Shown one piece after another: positions 15,134 to 24,243 of a stretch of 64,000 nucleotides of DNA. The position numbers and the translations under genes were made by a program. Every line of letters starts with the position of its first letter. Position 1 is the first letter of the stretch. The notes under the pieces are model-generated. The model was not told the DNA's origin. It ran no database searches and worked only from the letters and a program-made list of their open reading frames with translations. Source of the stretch: JAGXQV01 sp964505475 (GTDB lineage: Bacteria; Pseudomonadota; Gammaproteobacteria; Burkholderiales; Sulfuricellaceae); the NCBI GenBank assembly GCA_964505475.1, contig CAZDIJ010000004.1, positions 1 to 64,000 of the forward strand, given 5' to 3'.

Positions 15134-16741
15134 TTACACTTCGATACCCTGGCTGTGCAAATAATCCTCGTAGTTGCCGACGTGGTACTTGAAGCCGCCG
15201 TTGCCGTCGAGTTCCAGCACCTGGGTGGCTAGAGAGGAAACGAACTGGCGGTCGTGGCTGACGAAAATCAGCGTGCCTTTGTATTGCTCCAGCGCCATGT
15301 TGAGCGCCTCGATGGTTTCCATGTCCATGTGGTTGGTGGGTTCGTCCATCACCAGCACGTTGGGACGTTCCAGCAGCAGCTTGCCGTAGAGCATGCGGCC
15401 CTTTTCGCCGCCGGAGAGCACGCGCACCGATTTCTTCGAGTCGTCGCCGGTGAACAGCAGGCGCCCCAGGGTAGCGCGGATGATCTGGTCGTCGTCGCTC
15501 TTGCGCCCATGCCGCTCCATCCATTCGAACAGCGTCATGTCGTCTTCGAATTCGGCATGATGATCCTGGGCGAAGTAGCCGATCTTGGCCTTGTCCGCCC
15601 ATTTCACCGCACCTTGGTCGGGCTCGATTTCACCCACCAGGGTTTTTACCAGGGTGGTTTTACCGGCGCCGTTGGGGCCGATGATGGCAAGGCGCTGACC
15701 GGCATCGAGCAACAGGTTGAGGCCGTGGAACAGCGGTTTGTCGTAGCCCTTGGCGATATCCAGCATCTCCACCGCCTTGCGATGGAGTTTTTCGCGGTCG
15801 TCGGTTTCAAAGCGGATATAGGGGCTCTGGCGGCTGGAAGGCTTGACCTCGACCACGCTGTCCTTCAACTTGTCGGCCTGCTTGGCGCGGCTGGTGGCTT
15901 GGCGCGCCTTGGAAGCATTGGCCGAGAAGCGCGCCACGAAGGCGTTTAGTTCGGCAATCTGCTCTTTCTTCTTGCTGTTGTCCGTCAGCAAGCGCTGGCG
16001 CGCCTGCGTCGCAGCGATCATGTATTCGTCGTAGTTGCCGGGGTAGATGCGGATGGTGTTGTAATCCAGGTCCGCCATGTGGGTACACACGCTGTTCAGA
16101 AAATGGCGGTCATGCGAGATGATGATCATGGTGCTGGAGCGCGCGTTGATCACATCTTCCAGCCAGCGGATGGTGTTGATGTCGAGGTTGTTGGTGGGCT
16201 CGTCGAGCAGCAGGATGTCCGGGTCGGAAAACAGCGCCTGCGCCAGCAGCACGCGCAGCTTGAAGCCGGGGGCGATTTCCTTCATCGGGCCGGTGTGCTG
16301 CGCCACCGGGATGCCGACGCCGATCAGCAATTCCCCGGCGCGCGCCTCGGCGGTGTAGCCGTCGAGTTCGCCGAACTGGGTTTCCAGCTCGGCGGCGCGC
16401 ATGTAGTCTTCCTCGCTGGCTTCCGGGTTGGCATAGATCGCGTCTTTTTCCTGTTTTACCGCCCACAGCTCGACGTTGCCCATCATCACCACGTCGAGCA
16501 CCACGTTGTCCTCATAGGCGAACTGATCCTGGCGCAGCTTGCCGAGGCGCTCGCCGGGGTCGATGGCGACGTTGCCCGCGCTCGGCTCCAGGTCGCCGCC
16601 GAGAATTTTCATGAAAGTGGACTTGCCGCAGCCGTTGGCGCCGATCAGGCCGTAACGGTTGCCTTCGCCGAACTTGACGGAAACGTTTTCGAAAAGGGGC
16701 TTGGCCCCGAACTGCATGGTGATGTTGGCGGTGGTGATCAA
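15134..16741 (-). CDS. ybiT: ABC-F family ATPase (YbiT type)
   Basis: A 535-residue soluble protein with two ABC domains and no membrane segment. The first Walker A is GANGCGKST, the second GPNGAGKTT; signatures read APGFKLRVLLA and LSGGEKGRM; Walker B regions are LLLDEPTNNLD and VMDEPTNHMD. A charged inter-domain linker (about 240-300, KARQATSRAKQADKLK) is the P-site tRNA-interaction motif of ABC-F proteins. Length and the N-terminal MITTANITMQFG fit YbiT rather than EttA or Uup. It acts at the ribosome, probably relieving translational stalls. It closes the right border of the accessory island. Confidence 0.9.
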   Translation of the reverse strand: MITTANITMQFGAKPLFENVSVKFGEGNRYGLIGANGCGKSTFMKILGGDLEPSAGNVAIDPGERLGKLRQDQFAYEDNVVLDVVMMGNVELWAVKQEKDAIYANPEASEEDYMRAAELETQFGELDGYTAEARAGELLIGVGIPVAQHTGPMKEIAPGFKLRVLLAQALFSDPDILLLDEPTNNLDINTIRWLEDVINARSSTMIIISHDRHFLNSVCTHMADLDYNTIRIYPGNYDEYMIAATQARQRLLTDNSKKKEQIAELNAFVARFSANASKARQATSRAKQADKLKDSVVEVKPSSRQSPYIRFETDDREKLHRKAVEMLDIAKGYDKPLFHGLNLLLDAGQRLAIIGPNGAGKTTLVKTLVGEIEPDQGAVKWADKAKIGYFAQDHHAEFEDDMTLFEWMERHGRKSDDDQIIRATLGRLLFTGDDSKKSVRVLSGGEKGRMLYGKLLLERPNVLVMDEPTNHMDMETIEALNMALEQYKGTLIFVSHDRQFVSSLATQVLELDGNGGFKYHVGNYEDYLHSQGIEV

Positions 16742-16876
16742 AGCGGGAATCCTGACAAACTGATATAAAAAACAACATTATACCATTTTTCTGGTGAGAC
16801 GAAGGCGGTTATCTTGGGGTTCGCGGCGAACAAGCTGGCAACCGGACGGGCAGCCTTTTCCCGGAATGGCCAGAAA

Positions 16877-16890
16877 TGCAACAAAGTTGC
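16877..16890. promoter_or_regulatory. Candidate Zur operator upstream of zur
   Basis: TGCAACAAAGTTGC contains the palindrome GCAAC-AAA-GTTGC. It is repeated almost identically (GCAAC-AAG-GTTGC) before the next gene at 17379-17393. It lies 31 bases upstream of the zur-like ATG. The distinct sequence, shared by the regulator and its adjacent zinc-uptake genes, is the evidence. Confidence 0.7.
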
Positions 16891-16921
16891 GTAATATTGT
16901 TGCTCCGTCGATAATAACCAA

Positions 16922-17362
16922 ATGAACAACATCTACTCAGCTATTCCACGTGCCGAAGACATAATTGCCTCTGCCGGGCAGCGTCCCACGCCGGCGCGGT
17001 GCGCCGTGCTGGCGGCGCTGCTGGCGGCGGAGCGGGCGCTGACCCACCTCGAAATCGCCCAAAGGCTGGGCGGGAGCGGCCAATTCGACCGGGTGACGTT
17101 GTACCGGGTGCTGGAATGGCTGGTGCGGCGCCGGCTGGCGCACAAGATCGCCGGTGAAGATCGGGTCTGGCGCTTCAACGCTTTCCTTGCGGAAGAGGAG
17201 GCCGGCCATCGCCATGCGCATTTCCAGTGCCATCTTTGCGGCAGCGTGACGTGCCTGGAAGGCATGTCCACCGCCTTTGCCTTGTCCCTGCCGGCGGGCT
17301 TCCGTTCCCAGGAGGTGGAGTTGACCATACGCGGCGTGTGCGCCGCGTGCAGCGGGACGTAA
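16922..17362 (+). CDS. zur: Fur-family regulator, probably Zur
   Basis: A 146-residue Fur-superfamily repressor. The winged helix (about 15-85) includes TPARCAVLAALLAAERALTH and the recognition-helix region FDRVTLYRVLEWLVRR; the metal region has HRHAHFQCHLCGSVTCLEG; a second structural-zinc pair is CAACSGT at the C-terminus. Its position at the head of a zinc-uptake locus (COG0523 GTPase, ZIP, Zrg-like and ZnuAB-like genes) argues for Zur over Fur. The same palindrome precedes it and the next gene, so it likely represses itself and the operon when zinc is sufficient. Confidence 0.85.
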   Translation: MNNIYSAIPRAEDIIASAGQRPTPARCAVLAALLAAERALTHLEIAQRLGGSGQFDRVTLYRVLEWLVRRRLAHKIAGEDRVWRFNAFLAEEEAGHRHAHFQCHLCGSVTCLEGMSTAFALSLPAGFRSQEVELTIRGVCAACSGT

Positions 17363-17378
17363 AAAATTTCAGCCAATT

Positions 17379-17393
17379 TGCAACAAGGTTGCA
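17379..17393. promoter_or_regulatory. Candidate Zur operator upstream of the zinc-uptake operon
   Basis: TGCAACAAGGTTGCA is a palindrome (TGCAAC-AAG-GTTGCA) 31 bases upstream of the GTG of the COG0523 gene, the same spacing as the copy at 16877-16890 has to the zur start. Having its own operator implies that a second promoter serves the operon downstream of zur. Confidence 0.7.
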
Positions 17394-17424
17394 TTAAAGC
17401 CATACATGCAGACGGAATCATAAG

Positions 17425-18495
17425 GTGGCGGATTATCTACCCATAACGGTGCTGACCGGTTTTCTCGGCAGCGGCAAAACTACCCTGCTCAATGCCTTGC
17501 TGGCGCATCCGGCGTTGTCAGACACCGCCGTGCTGGTCAACGAATTGGGGGAGATCGGGCTGGATCACCACCTGGTCAGGAACAGCAGCGAAAACATGGT
17601 GCTGCTCGACAGCGGCTGCCTGTGCTGCTCGGTGCGCGGCGATCTGGTCGAGGCCTTGCAAACCCTGTTTTTCCAGCGGGCGCGCATGGAAATTCCCGAA
17701 TTCCGCCGGGTGGTGATCGAAACCACCGGGCTGGCCGACCCCGCGCCCATCATCCATACCCTGATCGAAGACCCGCTGGTGGCGGGATATTACCGCCTGG
17801 ACGGGGTGGTTGCGACGGTGGATGCCGTTTACGGCAGCGAACAGCTCGATCGGGAATTCGAGCCGATCAAACAGGCGGCGATGTCCGACCGGCTGATACT
17901 GACCAAGACCGACCTGGCGACGCCGGTCATGGCCAGCGATCTCGAAACCCGTCTGCGCGCCCTCAATCCCGGCGCGGATATCCACCGCGCGGCGGCGGGC
18001 CGGGCAGAACCGGATTGGCTGTTCGGCATGGGGGTTTGCCGTGCCGACGGCAAGCATCCCGATGTCGCGCGCTGGCTTAGCGCGGAAAAATACCGCGAAG
18101 TGCGCGGCATCACCTTCGTTCGGCCCGGCGGGAGGATAGAGCCGGAACCGGGCAAGCGTCACGACGAGCGCATCCAGTCGTTTTCGGTGGTCTTCGATGC
18201 GCCGCTGGATTGGGAAGGGCTGCGCGCCGGCCTGGAAATGCTGCTGGCGGTGCGCGGCGACCACCTGCTGCGCGTCAAGGGCCTGGTCAACGTCAAACAC
18301 GACGATGCTCCCTGGGTGGTGCATGGCGTGCAACACACCTTCTATCCCCCGCAGCGCCTCGACGCCTGGCCGGATGCCGACCGGCGCACACGCCTGGTCT
18401 TCATCGGCCGCGACCTGGACAAGGGGTTCGTCGCGCACACCCTGAACCATTTCGTCGCCGGCGACATGCCGGACGAGACGGGCTTCGGCGCATGA
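17425..18495 (+). CDS. COG0523 GTPase, putative zinc metallochaperone (ZigA/YciC type)
   Basis: A 356-residue G3E GTPase with Walker A GFLGSGKTT (residues 12-20), the CxCC metal motif GCLCCSVRGD, switch and Walker B ETTGLADPAPII, and base-recognition TKTD. The C-terminal CobW_C domain (about 235-350) ends HTLNHFVAGD. Family members insert zinc into client proteins under zinc starvation. It follows a Zur-like box, and its stop overlaps the ZIP start (ATGA). The start is a GTG; no better ATG exists before the GTPase core. Confidence 0.85.
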   Translation: MADYLPITVLTGFLGSGKTTLLNALLAHPALSDTAVLVNELGEIGLDHHLVRNSSENMVLLDSGCLCCSVRGDLVEALQTLFFQRARMEIPEFRRVVIETTGLADPAPIIHTLIEDPLVAGYYRLDGVVATVDAVYGSEQLDREFEPIKQAAMSDRLILTKTDLATPVMASDLETRLRALNPGADIHRAAAGRAEPDWLFGMGVCRADGKHPDVARWLSAEKYREVRGITFVRPGGRIEPEPGKRHDERIQSFSVVFDAPLDWEGLRAGLEMLLAVRGDHLLRVKGLVNVKHDDAPWVVHGVQHTFYPPQRLDAWPDADRRTRLVFIGRDLDKGFVAHTLNHFVAGDMPDETGFGA

Positions 18496-19226
18496 ATGCG
18501 CTGACGCTCATTATTCTGGCGACATTGGCGGGTGGCGCGCTGAGCGTGCTGGCCGCCGGGCTGGTTTCCTTCGCCGTGCTGGGGGCGTGGGTGCCGCGCA
18601 TGGTCAGCTACGCGGTGGGGGTGCTGCTCAGCGCGGCGTTTTTGGATGTCCTGCCGGAGGCCTTTTCCTCCGGCATTCCGCCGGAAACGCTCCTGGCGGT
18701 GACGCTGGCCGGCATCCTGGGCTTCTTCCTGCTCGAAAAGGCCGCCCTGTGGCGCCACGAGCACGAACGCGGGGCGCGGCACCCGGCGGGCATGATGATC
18801 GTGCTGGGCGACGGCTTTCATAATTTCGTCGACGGCATCCTCCTGGCGGCGGCGTTCCTCCAGGATGCCGCGCTGGGCATGGCGACCGCCCTGGCGGTGA
18901 TCGCCCACGAAATTCCCCAGGAGGTGGGCGATTTCGTCGTCCTGCTGGATGCCGGCTACACCAGGAAACAGGCGCTCCTGCTCAATCTCGCGTCCAGCAT
19001 GGCCGGGGTCGCCGGCGGGGTGCTCGGCTATTTCCTGCTCTACCGCGTGGAAGGGGCGATTCCCTATGCGCTGGCGCTGGCGGCGGCGAGCTTCATCTAT
19101 ATTGCGGTGGCCGACCTGGTGCCGGAGTTGCACCGCGAAAAACACCGCGGCGCCGCCGTGCCGCAATTCGGCCTGATCCTGCTGGGCATCGCCACTGTGC
19201 CGTTGGCCCATCGCCTGGCAGCCTAG
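18492..19226 (+). CDS. ZIP-family zinc transporter
   Basis: A 244-residue membrane protein with about eight hydrophobic segments. The two metal-binding helices carry the ZIP signatures LGDGFHNFVDGILLAA and IAHEIPQEVGDFVVLL, the His-Asn-x-x-Asp and His-Glu-x-x-Gln-Glu metal ligands. The cytoplasmic loop (WRHEHERGARHP) is His-rich, as is usual. It should import Zn2+ across the inner membrane down its gradient. The ATG at 18492 overlaps the GTPase stop and is the natural start. Confidence 0.9.
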   Translation: MNALTLIILATLAGGALSVLAAGLVSFAVLGAWVPRMVSYAVGVLLSAAFLDVLPEAFSSGIPPETLLAVTLAGILGFFLLEKAALWRHEHERGARHPAGMMIVLGDGFHNFVDGILLAAAFLQDAALGMATALAVIAHEIPQEVGDFVVLLDAGYTRKQALLLNLASSMAGVAGGVLGYFLLYRVEGAIPYALALAAASFIYIAVADLVPELHREKHRGAAVPQFGLILLGIATVPLAHRLAA

Positions 19227-19250
19227 TTTTCGACTAAAGGGAGAACCGCC

Positions 19251-19772
19251 ATGCAAGCAAGAACCAAAATCCTCGCTGCCGCCTTGGCGGTATTTTCCGC
19301 TTCCGCGCCGGCCCATGAGCCTGGCGCGCATGTCCACGGGGCGGCCAGGCTGGACGCGGTGGTCGATGGCGGCACCCTGACGCTCAGCCTGGAAAGCCCG
19401 CTCGATAGCCTGCTGGGCTTCGAGCATATGCCGCGCACCGAAAAACAACGGGCCGCCGTGCGCGCCATGGCGGAAAAACTCGCCAAGACGGAGAAGCTGT
19501 TCGTTCCCAGCCCCGCCGCGCAATGCGTTCCCCAGGCGGCGAAGCTGGAGTCCCCGCTGCTCGAAGCGGGAAACCAGGACGCCAAAGCCGGCCATCTCGA
19601 CATCGCCGGCGAATACGTGTTCCGCTGCGCCCGCCCGGAGGCCTTGCGGGATATAGAAGTCAGGCTGTTCGAGCCTTTCCCCAGGCTGCGCCGGCTCGAC
19701 GTGCAGGCAGCCACCCCCCATGGCCAGGCCGCCGCCCGGCTGACGCCAAGCAAGCGGCGCATCGCCTGGTAA
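19251..19772 (+). CDS. zrgA: ZrgA-like zinc-uptake protein (DUF2796)
   Basis: A 173-residue exported protein: Sec signal (MQARTKILAAALAVFSASAPA) then a His-rich mature N-terminus, HEPGAHVHGAARLDAVVDGG, characteristic of DUF2796/ZrgA. It is a periplasmic zinc-binding component. It is the first of four consecutive genes (DUF2796, ABC ATPase, FtsX permease, DUF3299) whose order matches what I recall of the Vibrio cholerae Zur-regulated zrgABCDE set. Confidence 0.8.
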   Translation: MQARTKILAAALAVFSASAPAHEPGAHVHGAARLDAVVDGGTLTLSLESPLDSLLGFEHMPRTEKQRAAVRAMAEKLAKTEKLFVPSPAAQCVPQAAKLESPLLEAGNQDAKAGHLDIAGEYVFRCARPEALRDIEVRLFEPFPRLRRLDVQAATPHGQAAARLTPSKRRIAW

Positions 19773-19779
19773 GCAGAGC

Positions 19780-20493
19780 ATGACGGAGCCGATCATCCGC
19801 ATCGACGACCTGTTGTTCCGCTGGCCCGGTGAGGGGAAGCCCTGTCTCGACATCGCCGCTTTTCACGTGGCGGCGGAGGAGCGCGTCTTTTTGCATGGAC
19901 CCAGCGGCTGCGGCAAAAGCACCTTGCTGGGGCTGCTGGGCGGCGTGCTGACGCCGCAGCGGGGCGGCCTGGAAGTGCTGGGCAGCGAACTGACGCGCCT
20001 GTCGCCTTCCATGCGCGACCGTTTCCGCGCCGACCACGTGGGCTTCGTGTTCCAACAGTTCAACCTGATTCCCTACCTGTCGGTGCTCGACAACGTCCTG
20101 TTGCCCTGCCGCTTTTCGGTCCGGCGGCGGACGCGCGCCCTCGCCGCAGGGAGTTCCCTGGCCGGCGAGGCGGCGCGCCTGCTCGACCATCTCGATCTGC
20201 CCGGCGCGCTCCAGCGCCGCCCGGCGACGGCCCTGAGCGTCGGCCAGCAGCAGCGCGTCGCGCTGGCGCGGGCGCTGATCGGCCGGCCGGAAATCGTCAT
20301 CGCCGACGAACCCACTTCCGCCCTCGATGGCGACCGGCAGGCGGCCTTCCTCGACCTTCTGGAACGCGAGTGCGCGGCGGCGGGCAGCACCCTGCTGTTC
20401 GTCAGCCACGACCGGCGCCTGGCGGCGGGGTTCGACCGGGAAATCGCCTTGCCGGACATCAATCGCACCGCCCGCGCAACGGAGGCCGCATGA
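19780..20493 (+). CDS. zrgB: ABC transporter ATPase of the Zrg-like zinc system (LolD/MacB type)
   Basis: A 237-residue ATPase with Walker A GPSGCGKST (residues 43-51), Q-loop FVFQQFNLIPYLSVLDNV, a signature reading LSVGQQQRVALARAL (Val instead of Gly after LS) and Walker B VIADEPTSALD. It overlaps the permease by ATGA, so the two form one transporter of the MacB/LolCDE class. Such systems usually move molecules out of the membrane mechanically, so its role in zinc supply may be export of a carrier or envelope protein rather than direct metal import. Confidence 0.8.
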   Translation: MTEPIIRIDDLLFRWPGEGKPCLDIAAFHVAAEERVFLHGPSGCGKSTLLGLLGGVLTPQRGGLEVLGSELTRLSPSMRDRFRADHVGFVFQQFNLIPYLSVLDNVLLPCRFSVRRRTRALAAGSSLAGEAARLLDHLDLPGALQRRPATALSVGQQQRVALARALIGRPEIVIADEPTSALDGDRQAAFLDLLERECAAAGSTLLFVSHDRRLAAGFDREIALPDINRTARATEAA

Positions 20494-21752
20494 AATTCCT
20501 GCTCTATCTCGCCGCGAAGAGTGCCTGGAACCGCCGCCTCACGCTGGGACTGACCCTTGCCGCCGTGGCTTTGAGCGTCACCTTGCTGCTGGGGGTCGAA
20601 CGTCTCCGCCACGATGCGCGCGAGGGCTTCGCCCAGTCCGTTTCCGGCGCCGACCTGGTGATCGGCGCCCGCACCAGCCCGGTCCAACTGATGCTCTACG
20701 CGGTGTTCCGCATCGGCGAGGCCACCAGCAACATGCGCTGGCAGAGTTACCGGGACATCGCCGCGCATCCGGCGGTGGCTTGGGCCATACCCCTGTCGCT
20801 GGGCGATTCCCATCGCGGCTATCCGGTATTGGGCACCACCCCGGACTATTTCGCGCATTTCCGCCATGGCGACGCTCGGCCGCTCAGGATTGCGCAAGGC
20901 CGGCGTTTCGAGGCCGTGTTCGAGACGGTATTGGGCGCAGAAGCGGCGCAACGCCTGGGATACCGGCTGGGCGACAGGATCGTTCTCAGCCATGGCATGG
21001 GGGAATCCGGCCTGGCGGAACACGGCGACAAGCCTTTCACCGTGGTGGGCATCCTCGCTCCCACCGGCACGCCCGTCGATAGGACGCTGCATGTCGGCCT
21101 GGCGGCCATCACCGCGATACACCTCGACTGGCAAGGCGGCGCGCCCATCCCCGGCTTTTCCATACCCGGGAAATACGTCTCCAAGTTCGACTTGACCCCC
21201 AAGGAAATCACCGCCGCGCTGGTCGGCCTGAAAAGCCGCGCCGGCGTATTCAAGATGCAGCGCCACGTCAACGGTTACGCCGGGGAACCCCTGCTTGCCG
21301 TGATGCCGGGCGTGGCTCTCGACGAGCTGTGGCGGATCGTGGGCGTGGCGGAAAATACCCTGCTGGCGGTATCCGCCATGGTGGTGGCGGTCGGGCTGAC
21401 CGGCCTGGTCGCGGTGATCCTCGCCGGCCTCAACGAACGGCGCCGCGAAATCGCCGTGCTGCGCTCGGTGGGCGCCCACCCGCGCGACGTGTTCCTGCTG
21501 CTGACGGCGGAAAGCCTGCTGGTCGCCGTGCTCTGCTCCCTGCTCGGCGTGCTGCTGCTCACCGGCATAACCGCGCTGGCGGGGCCGCTGGTTCAGGCGC
21601 ATTACGGCCTGACCCTGCACACGCGCCTCATATCCGCCGAGGAACTCCGTCTGCTGTCCATGGTGGCCGCGGTCGCCCTGCTCGCCAGCCTGCTGCCCGG
21701 CTGGCGCGCCTACCGGCTGTCCCTGGCGGACGGCCTGACTCCCCGACTATAA
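20490..21752 (+). CDS. zrgC: FtsX-like permease of the Zrg-like zinc system
   Basis: A 420-residue MacB/FtsX-type permease: one N-terminal transmembrane helix (about 18-38), a periplasmic domain (about 40-280) and three C-terminal helices (about 305-330, 360-385, 385-415). The C-terminal core LNERRREIAVLRSVGAHPRD is the usual coupling-helix motif. The ATG at 20490 overlaps the ATPase stop; longer upstream reading is the ATPase gene in another frame. It works with the ATPase just upstream in the Zur-type locus. Confidence 0.85.
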   Translation: MKFLLYLAAKSAWNRRLTLGLTLAAVALSVTLLLGVERLRHDAREGFAQSVSGADLVIGARTSPVQLMLYAVFRIGEATSNMRWQSYRDIAAHPAVAWAIPLSLGDSHRGYPVLGTTPDYFAHFRHGDARPLRIAQGRRFEAVFETVLGAEAAQRLGYRLGDRIVLSHGMGESGLAEHGDKPFTVVGILAPTGTPVDRTLHVGLAAITAIHLDWQGGAPIPGFSIPGKYVSKFDLTPKEITAALVGLKSRAGVFKMQRHVNGYAGEPLLAVMPGVALDELWRIVGVAENTLLAVSAMVVAVGLTGLVAVILAGLNERRREIAVLRSVGAHPRDVFLLLTAESLLVAVLCSLLGVLLLTGITALAGPLVQAHYGLTLHTRLISAEELRLLSMVAAVALLASLLPGWRAYRLSLADGLTPRL

Positions 21753-21764
21753 AAGGATAACTCC

Positions 21765-22370
21765 ATGCGTCTCGCCATATTCCTCCTGTTGCTGCTTGCC
21801 GCGCCGATGCCGGTCGGAAACACCCATGCCGCCGCCGAAACCAAAAAATTCCAGGTCGGGGAGACCTTGCCGCCGGCCAAGGCGGCGGGCGGCAGCCGCA
21901 AGGGCTACCAGGAAATCGGATGGAGCGCGCTGATTCCCGAGGGCTGGAACCCGGCGAAAGCCTTCAAGGAGATCAATTTCGACAGGCTCAAGGACGGCGA
22001 CCCCCGCGCCATGGAGGTGTTGACGCAGATGAAGGGCATCTGGGACGCGGCCCCGGTGGAAACCGCCTGGAACGGCCAGCGCATCCGCATCGCCGGCTTC
22101 GCGGTGCCGCTGGAGCGCAACCGCGAATGGGTCACGGAATTCCTGCTGGTGCCGTATTTCGGCGCCTGCATCCACACCCCGCCGCCGCCCGCCAACCAGA
22201 TCATCCATGTGTTTCTCGCCAAACCGGGCAGGAAAATGCAGACCTTCGACACCCTGTGGGTCGGCGGCGTGCTGGAAACCACGCATTCCAGGACGGAAAA
22301 CGAAATGGGCATCGGCAATGCGGGCTATCGCATGAAGGCGGAGAGCGTCGAACCCTACGCGAAACGCTGA
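21765..22370 (+). CDS. DUF3299 exported protein of the Zrg-like set
   Basis: A 201-residue protein with a cleavable signal (MRLAIFLLLLLAAPMPVGNTHA) and the DUF3299 pattern: IRIAGFAVPLERN, then FLLVPYFGACIHTPPPPANQ, then THSRTENEMGIGNAGYRM. It is periplasmic and of unknown biochemical role. In Zur-regulated operons it accompanies the ZrgABC-type genes, as it does here, 12 bases after the permease. The conserved Cys/His in GACIHTPPPP could bind metal. Confidence 0.8.
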   Translation: MRLAIFLLLLLAAPMPVGNTHAAAETKKFQVGETLPPAKAAGGSRKGYQEIGWSALIPEGWNPAKAFKEINFDRLKDGDPRAMEVLTQMKGIWDAAPVETAWNGQRIRIAGFAVPLERNREWVTEFLLVPYFGACIHTPPPPANQIIHVFLAKPGRKMQTFDTLWVGGVLETTHSRTENEMGIGNAGYRMKAESVEPYAKR

Positions 22371-22417
22371 TTCCCTAAATCGGTTTCCCGGCAGTTTTTT
22401 CGATACAATTGATCCCC

Positions 22418-22750
22418 ATGAGATTGCGCCTGACATTTGCCCTGCTGCTCGCCTTCGCCCTGCTGTTCGTCCAGCAGGGGGCGGCCTTGCACGCCTTGTC
22501 GCACCTTGCCGAAAACCGTCCGGCGCAGTCCGAGCAGGAAAAGCACCTGCCGCATTCCCCGGCCTGCGACAAATGCGTGGCTTATGCCGGCCTGGGCGGC
22601 GCGGCGGCTGCCGCGCCGCTGTTTTTCGCGCCGCAGCAAACCATCGTCATCCTCGCCGCCGCGCTGTTTGCGCTGTTTTTCTCGGCGCCGTACCGTTCCT
22701 ACCTTTCCCGCGCTCCTCCCCGTTCCGACCAGAATTTGACCCGGTCATAG
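22418..22750 (+). CDS. Small membrane protein with CDKC motif (DUF2946-like)
   Basis: A 110-residue protein with an N-terminal hydrophobic segment (MRLRLTFALLLAFALLFVQQ), a short loop containing His and HSPACDKCVAYAG, a second hydrophobic helix (about 65-90) and a basic tail. The topology and CxxC resemble DUF2946 proteins found with metal uptake genes. It follows DUF3299 in the zinc locus and may be the ZrgE-position gene. TTG at 22409 is an alternative start; the ATG is preferred. Confidence 0.6.
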   Translation: MRLRLTFALLLAFALLFVQQGAALHALSHLAENRPAQSEQEKHLPHSPACDKCVAYAGLGGAAAAAPLFFAPQQTIVILAAALFALFFSAPYRSYLSRAPPRSDQNLTRS

Positions 22751-22849
22751 CGCGGCGGGCTGCCTGTAGGCCGTCCGCCGCCTTCGTCATTCCGCGGGTT
22801 GGGCGGTCGCCGCCCATTCCCGCCGAACCTGCATTACGAGGAGCCATTC

Positions 22850-24235
22850 ATGTCGTTCAAACGCACCACTCTTGCGGCGAGCATCGCGCTCGCCCTGGCC
22901 GCGCCGCACGGCGCCATCGCCGCGGATTCCGCCGAACTGGCGCAGATCCGCGAACAGATCAAGCAAATCAAGGAAAACTACGAAGCGCGCATCCAGGATT
23001 TGGAAAAACGCCTGGCCAAGGCCGAAGCCGCGCCGGGCGCCGAGGCGAAGACACTCGGTCAGCCGGCGCCGGCGTTCAACGCCCGGCGCGCCGCGCCCGT
23101 CAATAGCGCCTTCAACCCCGATGTTTCGCTGATCCTCTCCGGCGCCTATGGGAGTTCCAGCGCCGATGTGGCGGAACGCCAACTCACCGGCTTCATGCCG
23201 GCGCCCGGCCATGGCCACGGCGGCTTTGAAAAAGGCTTCAGCCTGGCGGAAAGCGAACTGGTGCTGTCCGCCAATATCGACCCGTGGTGGCGCGGCTACA
23301 CCACCATCGCCTTGTCGTCCGACAACGAGGTGGCCGTGGAAGAGGCCGCCGTGGAAAACAGCGCGCTCGGCAACGGTTTGTCGCTCAAGGCCGGACGCTT
23401 CTTTTCCGGGATCGGCTACCTCAACGAACAGCACCCCCATGCCTGGGATTTCGCCGACGCGCCGCTGGCCTACCGCGCCTTCCTTAACGGCAACTATGCC
23501 CACGACGGGGTGCAGGTGAAATGGCTGGCGCCAACGCCGCTGTTCCTCGAATTCGGCGCCGAAGCCGGACGCGGCGCGCGTTTCCCCGGCGCCGAGCAGA
23601 GCAAGAACGGCGCGGGCGCCGCGTCCTTGTTTGCCCATGTGGGCGGCGACGTGGGCGACAGTCATGCCTGGCGCGCCGGCCTGTCGTACCTGCGCAGCGA
23701 GGCGAAAGGCCGGCCGGGGCATGCCGACGACCTGGCCGGGGTGGAGGTGGAAAACGCCTTTACCGGCACCTCCAAGACCTGGCTCGCCGATTTCGTGTGG
23801 AAATGGGCGCCCCACGGCAACCCCAAGGTCACCCACTTCAAGCTCCAAGGCGAATGGTTCCGCCGCAAGGAAAACGGCGACCTGACCTACGACGTGAACG
23901 CCGCCTCGCTGGGCAGCGCCGCCGACGCTTATTCTTCCAGCCAATCGGGCTGGTACCTGCAAGGGGTGTATCAGTTCATGCCGCGCTGGCGCGCCGGGCT
24001 GCGCTATGACCGGCTGGATGCCGGCAGCGTCGATTATGCCGCCAACAACGCCAATCTCGACCGTCCCGCCTACCAGCCCAGCCGTTCCAGCCTGATGTTC
24101 GACTACAATTCTTCCGAATTCAGCCGCCTGCGCCTCCAGTTCAACCGTGACCGCTCCATGCAGGGGGTGGACGATAACCAAGTGCTGCTGCAATACATCA
24201 TGAGCCTGGGCAGCCACGGCGCGCATAAATTCTGA
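22850..24235 (+). CDS. Outer-membrane porin-like protein of the zinc locus
   Basis: A 461-residue exported protein: signal peptide (about 1-25), a heptad-like coiled coil (ELAQIREQIKQIKENYEARI, about 27-55), then a beta-strand-rich barrel ending in Phe (SHGAHKF). The coiled coil plus barrel layout recalls trimeric phosphate-selective-type porins. The His/Gly loop PAPGHGHGGFEKGF could attract zinc. A good ribosome site (GAGGAG) sits 8 bases before the ATG. Its place between Zrg-like genes and ZnuA suggests an outer-membrane route for zinc. Confidence 0.75.
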   Translation: MSFKRTTLAASIALALAAPHGAIAADSAELAQIREQIKQIKENYEARIQDLEKRLAKAEAAPGAEAKTLGQPAPAFNARRAAPVNSAFNPDVSLILSGAYGSSSADVAERQLTGFMPAPGHGHGGFEKGFSLAESELVLSANIDPWWRGYTTIALSSDNEVAVEEAAVENSALGNGLSLKAGRFFSGIGYLNEQHPHAWDFADAPLAYRAFLNGNYAHDGVQVKWLAPTPLFLEFGAEAGRGARFPGAEQSKNGAGAASLFAHVGGDVGDSHAWRAGLSYLRSEAKGRPGHADDLAGVEVENAFTGTSKTWLADFVWKWAPHGNPKVTHFKLQGEWFRRKENGDLTYDVNAASLGSAADAYSSSQSGWYLQGVYQFMPRWRAGLRYDRLDAGSVDYAANNANLDRPAYQPSRSSLMFDYNSSEFSRLRLQFNRDRSMQGVDDNQVLLQYIMSLGSHGAHKF

Positions 24236-24243
24236 GGGAGGCC

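Noticed and set aside
18342..19853. 503-codon minus-strand frame across ZIP and DUF2796 genes
   Set aside because: It spans two recognised genes and their junction on the other strand, with no family signature.
22787..24226. 479-codon minus-strand frame opposite the porin-like gene
   Set aside because: Antisense shadow; the plus-strand frame has a signal peptide, coiled coil and barrel ending.
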